Source: Chthoniobacterales bacterium (GTDB lineage Bacteria; Verrucomicrobiota; Verrucomicrobiia; Chthoniobacterales; UBA10450). Taken from it: a stretch of 15,247 nt of DNA. The position numbers and the translations under genes are program-made. Numbering within the stretch: position 1 is the stretch's first letter; every line of letters starts with the position of its first letter. The notes below the pieces were generated by a model. It worked only from the letters and a program-made list of their open reading frames with translations, ran no database searches and was not told the DNA's origin. The DNA lies in assembly GCA_013695925.1 (NCBI GenBank), contig JACCZO010000319.1:1-15247 (forward strand), in the 5' to 3' direction. Shown one piece after another: positions 7,968-13,848 of the stretch.

Positions 7968-9701
7968 CTAGCCGCAGTTCAGAGGCTTGTCATCCGAAGC
8001 GGAGCGGGTGCGCCCGGTCTTTTCCAGGAGGCTGCGCACGAAACGAAGCTGTCGCTGGAGTGCGTGGCCGCGCCCCAATTTGCCGACCGTGGTATGCAGG
8101 CGCCGAGTCCAATTGGAGCCGCTCGCGGTGCCGGGCACGTTGAAGCGTTCCTTGCGACCGAGCAGGTCGGTGATCATGACGAGCGCGATCCACGATTCGC
8201 TGCGAAAAAGGGCCTCGAAGATCGCCGGATAAAACTCGTGCAGGTAATCGGTCGACTCGTTAGGGGGCGCGATCCCTGCGAACTGCGCCATTTTCGCGAG
8301 ATCGTGACGGGCCTGCTCCGGTGCGTCGGATTTTTTCTCGAAGGCCGCTTCCCAAAGGGCGCGTACCGGTTTGTGGTCGTGCGTCGCAAGGGTGGCGACC
8401 GATTTGCGTTCGTAGGCAGCGCCCGGAATGGTGCGATTGTTGCCGGGATAATTTTCCCACTGCGGGATCTTGAACCCGGCGATGCCTAACGAGCGCAAAC
8501 TCGGCCGCATGTAATCCGGCACCGTCCCAAGATCTTCCCCCACGACCCGGGTCGCGCCCGATTCCTCGAGCACGACGCGCAGATATTCTTCCCCTTCGCG
8601 CCGGTTAGCTTCGCCATTTTCCCAGCTCCAATCGTCGCGCGGTGAAAAATGCGGCTCCCGCCCGTCGGTCAGCGCGCGCATCTCGTCCCAGGACAAGGGC
8701 AGGAACTCCGCGTTCCGCTGCGGGCGCCAGGGGAAGGCGTAGATCCGATAAAACCCGAGGACGTGGTCGATCCGGAAGAGGTGAAAAATTTCCCGAACCC
8801 CGTGAACCCGCTGGCGCCACCAATCGAAATTGTGCGCCCGCATCACATCCCAGCGATAAAGTGGAATGCCCCAGTTCTGACCCCATTTTTGAGTGAATTC
8901 GTCGTCCTTGAAATACGGCTCAGGCGGGGCGCCTCCCGACCAGTCGAGCACAAACCGTTCCGGATGGGTGAAGACGTCGGCACTGTAATAACTGATTCCA
9001 AAAGGGATGTCGCCCATCAGCGCGACCCCCTGCGTTTCGGCGTAGGATTTGATGTCGCACCATTGTTTGTGCGCGATCCATTGCACGTAGCGGTGAAATT
9101 CGCGGCGCTCCGCCAGCGAGGCCCGCTCTTCTTCGCCTAACGAATCGAGCCAGCGGCGCGCCGCGTCGAGGTCACTATGTTCGGACTGCCAGGTATTCCA
9201 CGTCTCACGCTCGCCGTTCCGTTCCATCAGGACGCGGAAGAGCGTGTAATCGACCAGCCACGATTTTTCTTTTTCGCAAAAGGCGGCGAAGTCCGGATCT
9301 GGTTCGGGGCGAGCGCGGAAGGCGTCGAAAGCGCGTTCGAGAAGTTTTCGCTTTAACGGCTTCACGATTTCGTACTTCACGCTCCCGCGACGGAGCGCGA
9401 TCAGATCAACCCCGGCAGTAACCTCGGCGAAGGCTTCCCCCGACAAATCCTCCGGGCTGCCGGGCGCGAGGCGAAGCGTGGTGGGCTCGATCGCGCGCGA
9501 GCTGATCGCGTTGTAGGGACTGTTGTCGCCGCCGGTTTCGTTAATCGGCAGAAGCTGCACGAGTCGGAAACCGACGGCCCTACTCCAGTCGATGAATTGC
9601 CGCAGCGCAGCCACATCGCCGACGCCGAGATCGTCCTCCGTGCGAAGGGCAAAGAGCGGCGCGAGGATGCCGGCCATCTTGTCGTTAGGCGAGAGATTCA
9701 T
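7968..9701 (-). CDS. malQ: 4-alpha-glucanotransferase (amylomaltase, GH77)
   Basis: Cytosolic enzyme that disproportionates alpha-1,4-glucans and acts in maltodextrin and glycogen turnover. The 577-residue protein has the GH77 landmarks: GILAPLFALRTEDDLGVGD (11-29), LVQLLPINETG (48-57), SPYNAISSRAIEP (61-73), GDIPFGISYYSADVFTHPE (230-248), the nucleophile D312 in FRIDHVLGFYR, the acid/base E389 in VVGEDLGTVP and the stabilising D442 in LATHDHKPVRALW. Length is within the normal range. The ATG at 9701 is supported by family-like sequence from residue 9; no clear Shine-Dalgarno sequence is seen. It lies 38 bases after uvrD and 9 bases before mdh. glgC elsewhere in the window makes a glycogen link likely. 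Four exact octamers fall inside it (8257, 8485, 9136, 9682), the last covering codons 5-7. Confidence 0.95.
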   Translation of the reverse strand: MNLSPNDKMAGILAPLFALRTEDDLGVGDVAALRQFIDWSRAVGFRLVQLLPINETGGDNSPYNAISSRAIEPTTLRLAPGSPEDLSGEAFAEVTAGVDLIALRRGSVKYEIVKPLKRKLLERAFDAFRARPEPDPDFAAFCEKEKSWLVDYTLFRVLMERNGERETWNTWQSEHSDLDAARRWLDSLGEEERASLAERREFHRYVQWIAHKQWCDIKSYAETQGVALMGDIPFGISYYSADVFTHPERFVLDWSGGAPPEPYFKDDEFTQKWGQNWGIPLYRWDVMRAHNFDWWRQRVHGVREIFHLFRIDHVLGFYRIYAFPWRPQRNAEFLPLSWDEMRALTDGREPHFSPRDDWSWENGEANRREGEEYLRVVLEESGATRVVGEDLGTVPDYMRPSLRSLGIAGFKIPQWENYPGNNRTIPGAAYERKSVATLATHDHKPVRALWEAAFEKKSDAPEQARHDLAKMAQFAGIAPPNESTDYLHEFYPAIFEALFRSESWIALVMITDLLGRKERFNVPGTASGSNWTRRLHTTVGKLGRGHALQRQLRFVRSLLEKTGRTRSASDDKPLNCG

Positions 9702-9739
9702 GTCGGCAATAACGAAAGTCGAATGACAAAAGGGCGTCG

Positions 9740-11740
9740 TTATTTCCGCCGCACATTCCAGTCTTCGACCAGCGTGGTCGGGATTTCCTTCAGGAAGCGC
9801 GAGGGACGCTGGAACATGTCGCCGTAGCCGGCGTTTAGGCGCATGTGGGGGTAGGTGAGGTAAAGCTCGTCACGCGCGCGAGTGACGGCGACGTAAAAGA
9901 GGCGGCGCTCTTCTTCGATTGCCTCGCGCGTGTCGAGCGAGCGAGTGCTGGGAAACATCCCGTCGGTCAGCCAAATGACGAAGACGGCGTAGAACTCGAG
10001 CCCCTTGGCCTGATGGACGGTCGAGAGGTTGACCGCCTCGGTATCGCTCGCCTGGGTCGCCGCCGACTCGGCGTCGACATTGCTGATGAGCGCGAGCTGG
10101 GAGAGAAATTCGTGGATGTCCTTAAATTGGCGCGCGAAGCCAGCCAGCTGATTGAGGTCCTCCTTGCGCAGCTCGTAGTTCGCAAAATTGGCCTTGGCGT
10201 AGTCGTCGTAGATCGCTTCCACGATCGACATGATCATCTCGGTCGGCTGTTTTGGTTCCCCGTCAGGCGCGATTTCGTCGAGGGTATCGGCCAACTGCTG
10301 CCAGGATCGCTTCGCGCGGGCGCCGACCGACATCGGCAGCAATCGCTCACTCCAGGAAACGATGACCGCGTCCTGGTCGAGCGATTCCTCCCAGGCTTGC
10401 CAGAGGTTTTCGGCGCTCTTCCCGCCGATCCCGGGGAGAAGACGGACCATCCGCTTGAAAGCGACCTCGTCGCGCGGATTGGCCACGAAGCGAATGAAAG
10501 CCGCGACGTCCTTGATGTGCGCCTGTTCGAAAAATCGAATCCCGCTCGTGATCTGGTAGGGAATTCCGCGGCGGGAAAGTTCGAGCTGCAACTCGACTGC
10601 GTGATAATGGGAGCGGTAAAGAACCGCAATCTCGTTCAGCTCAACCCCCTCATCACGCAGCTCGAGAATGCGCTGGGCGATGAAGAGCGCCTGCTCGCCG
10701 CCGTCGTTCAACGCGACCATCGCTGGTCTTGCCTGCTTCGTTAGGCGGGTGGCACTGAGCTGTTTCCGGAACTGCTGGGTATTGGCAGAAATCGCCGCGT
10801 TCGCGACCTGCAGGATCTCGGGCACGCTCCGGTAGTTCAACTCGATCTTGCAGACCTGCGCCTTCGGATAACGCCGCGGGAAAGCGAGAATGTTTTGAAA
10901 ATTCGCCCCGCGCCAGGAGTAGATGGACTGCGCATCGTCGCCCACCACCATGACGTTTTGGTGCTCGGCCGCCAGCATATCGATGAAGTCGGCCTGGATC
11001 TTGTTCGTGTCCTGGTATTCGTCGACCAGGATGAATTGAAATTGCCGCCGGTAGAAGGCCGCGATCTCCTCATGCTCTTTTAACATCCGGAGCGGTTTCT
11101 CGAGCAGGTCGTCGAAGTCGAGCGAATTGGCCTTCTTCTTCCGGCGCTCGTAGCGCACGTGGACATCTTTGATTTGCTCGAGGAGAGGGAGAAAGTAGGG
11201 AAACTTTTCCGCGAGCAATTCCTCGATTGGCCGCTCGGTATTGACGACAAAGCTGAAGATGTCGGCCAGCACGTCCCCCTTCGGAAACCGGATTTCTTTC
11301 GGGTCGATCCCGCTGCTCGCGACGACGGAATTGAGCAGATCCTTCTGGTCCTCGCGGTCCATGATCGTGAACCCACTCGTGTAACCAAGAGCACTTCCAT
11401 GCCGGCGTAGCATTCGGTTGCCGATGGAATGGAAGGTCCCTCCCCAGAGTCCGCTTGCGTCCATCGGGAGGAGGTTGGCGACCCGGTCGAGCATCTGGCG
11501 CGCGGCCTTGTTCGTGAAAGTGAGGAGCAGGATGTTGCGCGGGTCGACGCCGTTTTCGAGCAGGTAGGCGACGCGGTAGGTGAGAGTGCGCGTCTTGCCC
11601 GAACCGGCGCCGGCGATGACGAGGAGTGGCCCCGGCGGCGCGGTCACGGCGGCGTGTTGCTGCTCGTTCAGCTCGGCCGCGTAATCGATCCTGTTCGCGG
11701 CCGCGGAAGGGGCGCGCTGGAGCGTGTATTCGCGGGACAT
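9740..11740 (-). CDS. UvrD/PcrA/Rep-type superfamily 1 DNA helicase
   Basis: A 3'-5' DNA helicase of the type used in excision repair, replication-fork rescue and removal of recombinase filaments. The 666-residue protein shows all SF1A motifs: Q-motif LNEQQHAAV (24-32), Walker A AGAGSGKT (43-50), motif Ia TFTNKAARQM, Walker B VDEYQD (239-243), motif III VVGDDAQSIYSWRGAN (265-280), motif IV LNYRS (301-305), motif V VHQAKGLEF and motif VI EERRLFYVAVTRARDEL (610-626). At 666 residues it is shorter than typical UvrD or PcrA (about 720) and closer to Rep, so I give no symbol. The ATG at 11740 has no clear Shine-Dalgarno sequence. It is the first gene of the minus-strand run leading into malQ. Upstream lies the receiver-domain remnant. 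One exact octamer at 10738-10745 encodes LT. Confidence 0.94.
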   Translation of the reverse strand: MSREYTLQRAPSAAANRIDYAAELNEQQHAAVTAPPGPLLVIAGAGSGKTRTLTYRVAYLLENGVDPRNILLLTFTNKAARQMLDRVANLLPMDASGLWGGTFHSIGNRMLRRHGSALGYTSGFTIMDREDQKDLLNSVVASSGIDPKEIRFPKGDVLADIFSFVVNTERPIEELLAEKFPYFLPLLEQIKDVHVRYERRKKKANSLDFDDLLEKPLRMLKEHEEIAAFYRRQFQFILVDEYQDTNKIQADFIDMLAAEHQNVMVVGDDAQSIYSWRGANFQNILAFPRRYPKAQVCKIELNYRSVPEILQVANAAISANTQQFRKQLSATRLTKQARPAMVALNDGGEQALFIAQRILELRDEGVELNEIAVLYRSHYHAVELQLELSRRGIPYQITSGIRFFEQAHIKDVAAFIRFVANPRDEVAFKRMVRLLPGIGGKSAENLWQAWEESLDQDAVIVSWSERLLPMSVGARAKRSWQQLADTLDEIAPDGEPKQPTEMIMSIVEAIYDDYAKANFANYELRKEDLNQLAGFARQFKDIHEFLSQLALISNVDAESAATQASDTEAVNLSTVHQAKGLEFYAVFVIWLTDGMFPSTRSLDTREAIEEERRLFYVAVTRARDELYLTYPHMRLNAGYGDMFQRPSRFLKEIPTTLVEDWNVRRK

Positions 11741-11843
11741 TGGGGGATTACGCTGGAGTGGCGATCACGGCACTTCAACGAAAACTTTCGCGCCTCGGGG
11801 AACAGAAGCGATTCGTTAGGCGAGGCGACGAGATTCAGCTAGT

Positions 11844-12049
11844 CTGCCGATTATTGTCTTCACCGGCGTCGGCTACGAAGAGGACAAAATGCACGCCGCC
11901 CTGCGCGCCAGCGCCAACGGTTACGTGAGCAAGAAGCTGCCGGTCGAACAGTTTACTGCGTCCTGGCCCGCGTCCTCGCGACCTGCCGGCAACGTGCCCG
12001 CCGCGAATCGCTCCTCGCCGCCCGCCCCGCTCTGCTCGGTACCGCCTAA
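11844..12049 (+). pseudogene. Remnant of a CheY-like response-regulator receiver domain
   Basis: Not an intact gene. In frame from about 11844 the translation reads LPIIVFTGVGYEEDKM, then ALRASANGYVSKKLPVEQF. This is the beta-4/alpha-4/beta-5 end of a receiver domain, with the conserved Thr in FTG and Lys in VSKK. The frame then breaks at about 11957-11962. In the frame one base back it continues VLARVLATCRQRARRESLLAARPALLGTA to a TAA at 12047-12049, a plausible final helix. The first half of the domain, including the phosphorylated Asp, is absent, and an in-frame TAG at 11817-11819 closes the frame upstream. I infer a 5'-truncated, frameshifted relic. Its stop lies inside the octamer CCTAACGA and overlaps the stop of the opposing yacP-like gene. 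The rest of the gap (11741-11843) holds an exact octamer at 11813-11820 and nothing else I can support. Confidence 0.65.
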
Positions 12050-12450
12050 CGAGGCCGGGCGTCGTGCAAGAGATCGCGCAGCCCTTCCGGGGAAAGAGTC
12101 TCGGCGCCACTCGCGCTCGCCGTTTCCTGTTCCAGGTAATCACCCGTCGCCACGATCAGCCGATAACGTTCGGCGTATTTGCTCGCGAGACGTTCGATGA
12201 TCGAGTCGGCTGTTTGGCCCATGCGGGAATAAAAGACCTGGATTTCGCCCGGCTCCGCCACGTGCGATACGGCGGCGCCCCGGCCGTCGAAGACGACCAC
12301 GACATGAATTCCGGTCCAATCCTGAAAATCGCGCAATTGGCGGGTCAACGCGTCGCGCGCCAGCGAGGTGCGGCGTTCATGCAGGGAGCGCAGCTCGGGC
12401 CAGGCAAAAATGATGCTGTGCCCGTCGACCAAAAGATATTGCGGGCGCAC
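12046..12450 (-). CDS. YacP-like NYN-domain protein (putative endoribonuclease)
   Basis: A 134-residue PIN-like NYN-domain protein resembling the YacP/Rae1 family, some members of which cleave mRNA on the ribosome. Acidic residues expected for metal binding are present: D9 (YLLVDGHS), D55 (VVVVFDGRG), D82 (GQTADSIIERLA) and D104 (LIVATGDYLEQ). The family-typical end ETLSPEGLRDLL is also there. It is shorter than the 160-170 residues I expect for YacP, and ends soon after that motif at a TAG inside the octamer CCTAACGA, so a C-terminal trim is possible. The start is a GTG at 12450, since an in-frame stop lies just upstream. It follows the small basic protein gene by 31 bases and is probably co-transcribed with it. 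It converges on the receiver-domain remnant, sharing the bases of the stop codons. Ribonuclease activity is inferred from the family. Confidence 0.8.
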   Translation of the reverse strand: MRPQYLLVDGHSIIFAWPELRSLHERRTSLARDALTRQLRDFQDWTGIHVVVVFDGRGAAVSHVAEPGEIQVFYSRMGQTADSIIERLASKYAERYRLIVATGDYLEQETASASGAETLSPEGLRDLLHDARPR

Positions 12451-12481
12451 CGCTCACGATACGGCGAGCGTTCCGCCCGGA

Positions 12482-12637
12482 TCAACTCGCTCCGGAAGGA
12501 GCGCTTTTCGCGGCGGGCGCTTTTTTGGCCCGCGACTTGGCCGCCGGCCGGCGTGGAGCTTTGGCCGCTACGCGTTTGCGCTCGACGTAGGCTTTCCGGC
12601 GCTTCCGCTTTGTTTTGACTCGATGTTGTTGACCCAT
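12482..12637 (-). CDS. Small highly basic Lys/Arg/Ala-rich protein
   Basis: A 51-residue protein starting MGQQHRVKTKRKRRKAY. Nineteen of 51 residues are Lys or Arg. The first part (6-22) is almost pure basic residues, and the tail is a Pro/Ala/Lys repeat like histone H1 or ribosomal-protein extensions. Such composition suggests binding to DNA, rRNA or the ribosome, but no defined domain is visible and I do not assign a function. I chose the ATG at 12635-12637. The open frame extends to 12682, but the extra 15 residues look unrelated. It lies directly upstream of the yacP-like gene on the same strand and divergent from the coiled-coil gene. A pairing of a possible ribosome-associated peptide with a ribosome-acting nuclease family is suggestive only. 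Confidence 0.65.
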   Translation of the reverse strand: MGQQHRVKTKRKRRKAYVERKRVAAKAPRRPAAKSRAKKAPAAKSAPSGAS

Positions 12638-12750
12638 GAGGCAGTTGCTATAAGGCGGAAGCGCGAGCGGCGCAATTTCCAATCGTGTTCACCGAAAGCC
12701 CGCTAACGAGATTTTTTTAGGACCAGGGAAAAAATCCACCAAAATGGATG

Positions 12751-12780
12751 TTGCCATTATCCCGCTCGCCCAGCTACAAC
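12751..12780 (+). promoter_or_regulatory. Candidate sigma-70-like promoter for the coiled-coil protein gene
   Basis: TTGCCA at 12751-12756 and TACAAC at 12775-12780 are separated by 18 bases, matching the -35 consensus at five of six positions and the -10 at four of six. A-rich and T-rich tracts lie just upstream (12709-12745) and could act as an UP element. The start codon at 12821 lies about 35 bases from the predicted transcript start. It sits in the divergent gap between the small basic protein gene and the coiled-coil gene. The -10 match is weak and this is pattern-matching only. Confidence 0.3.
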
Positions 12781-12820
12781 CTCTGCCTGCTTCAGTGTCC
12801 GGTATCGCCTTACTTCAGCC

Positions 12821-13612
12821 ATGCCCAAGATCTTAATCGGGATTTCGATCCTTCTTATGACGTTGTCCGCGGTCGTCGGATTCTTAAACACGAACAAGGT
12901 AAAAGACTTAAAAAACGATCTGGTCACGACGATTTCGGCGCGCGACACGTTGGAGCGGGCGCGGACCGCGAGCGAAAAGAAACTTAAGGCGAAGGAAGCG
13001 GCCCTTGCCGCCGAGCAAAGCAAGGCCACCGCGGCAGAAGCAAAAGCGACCACTGCAGAGGCCGAGCTGAGCAAGGCGCAGAACGAAAGGGCTGAGCTCG
13101 AGTCCAAGTTGCAGGCCAGTGAAGGCCAGATAGCGGACCTCCAGAAACGAGTAGCGGATGCAACCGTCGCCGGCGTGCCCGGCTCACCGGAAGGTGTCTC
13201 GTCGAACGAGATGAAAGCGATGCTCGACGACACGAAACATCAACTCGAAGTCGCCGAACAGGAGAAAGCCGTCCTGGGCGACAAGGTGAAAATGGCCCAG
13301 GACAAGGTGACCGAGATGGAGCGGGACAAGAAGCGGCGCGAGTCGGGGGTGAACGAACCCGGCGTACACGGGGTCGTGCTGGCGGTCAACCAAGCGTATA
13401 ACTTTGTTGTCCTCAACCTGGGGGATCGCCAGGGAGTGGTCCCCAATTCCGAGATGCTGGTCATGCGCCAGGGATCGCTCCTCGGCAAGATTCGCATCTC
13501 CTCAGTTGAACCAACTACTTCGATAGGCGATATCTTGAGCAACACCTTGGCGCGCGGCGTCCAGGTGCAGCCCGGAGATACCGTCGTCTATGCTGGAAAT
13601 ACTCGTCCGTAA
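12821..13612 (+). CDS. Membrane-anchored coiled-coil protein with C-terminal beta domain
   Basis: A 263-residue protein I cannot name. Residues 3-22 form one hydrophobic segment after a short MPK start, an uncleaved signal anchor that would place the rest outside the cytoplasmic membrane. Residues 25-113 are an Ala/Glu/Lys-rich heptad coiled coil. A Gly/Pro break (117-126) is followed by a second coiled coil (128-175). The C-terminal part (181-258), GVVLAVNQAYNFVVLNLGDRQGVVPNSEMLVMRQGSLLGKIRISSVE...VQPGDTVVY, has the alternating pattern of a small beta-barrel domain like that at the end of FlgT-type proteins. A structural role in the envelope is inference. The start codon of the lipoprotein gene lies inside its 3' end, so the two are probably translated together. 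No CCTAACGA copy occurs in it, unlike most genes here. Confidence 0.8.
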   Translation: MPKILIGISILLMTLSAVVGFLNTNKVKDLKNDLVTTISARDTLERARTASEKKLKAKEAALAAEQSKATAAEAKATTAEAELSKAQNERAELESKLQASEGQIADLQKRVADATVAGVPGSPEGVSSNEMKAMLDDTKHQLEVAEQEKAVLGDKVKMAQDKVTEMERDKKRRESGVNEPGVHGVVLAVNQAYNFVVLNLGDRQGVVPNSEMLVMRQGSLLGKIRISSVEPTTSIGDILSNTLARGVQVQPGDTVVYAGNTRP

Positions 13613-13823
13613 ATTTCGCTCCCTTTGCCTGGGGATTGCGCTCCCAGCCGCTTGCACGCTTCTCTGTTCCTCTTGTGCGACGGACAAACCGCGCACTGCC
13701 TTGATCGACGATCCCGATGCCCGCAACGAATCGGCTATCCCGTGGAACAAGCCGGCCAAGTGGGAAAGTGGCGCCAACGTGCCCGGTGGCATTGGCGGTG
13801 GCGGCGCCACGATCGACAACTAA
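13590..13823 (+). CDS. Small putative lipoprotein
   Basis: A 77-residue protein with an N-terminal signal: basic residues (VRKFR, 6-10), a hydrophobic core (11-25) and a lipobox-like CSSC ending at C29. The lipobox is imperfect, with Cys at -3, so the lipid site is tentative. The mature part is short and polar, with IPWNKPAKWESGANVPGGIGGGGA at 50-73, and has no domain I recognise. The ATG at 13590 overlaps the coiled-coil gene by 23 bases. I see no better downstream start that keeps the signal. It is followed after 25 bases by the end of the convergent glgC gene, and no clear terminator hairpin lies between them. Probably a partner of the coiled-coil protein in the envelope; that is inferred from the overlap only. 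Confidence 0.65.
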   Translation: MLEILVRKFRSLCLGIALPAACTLLCSSCATDKPRTALIDDPDARNESAIPWNKPAKWESGANVPGGIGGGGATIDN

Positions 13824-13848
13824 GTCCTGCGCCGCCGCAAGCCGACCC

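Noticed and set aside
9845..10744. 299-codon open frame on the plus strand
   Set aside because: It is antisense to uvrD, whose helicase motifs run through the same bases. No domain is visible in the antisense protein.
11889..12200. 103-codon plus-strand open frame as a real gene
   Set aside because: Only its first 25 or so residues look like protein (a receiver-domain end). After the frameshift it is Arg/Pro/Ser nonsense antisense to the yacP-like gene.
12636..12675. TATAGC-like -10 box upstream of the small basic protein gene on the minus strand
   Set aside because: The -35 match is only three of six and the transcript would begin almost at the start codon.
12735..12750. Small inverted repeat ATCCA / TGGAT
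   Set aside because: A 5-base stem is too short to support a terminator or operator call, and chance occurrence is likely.
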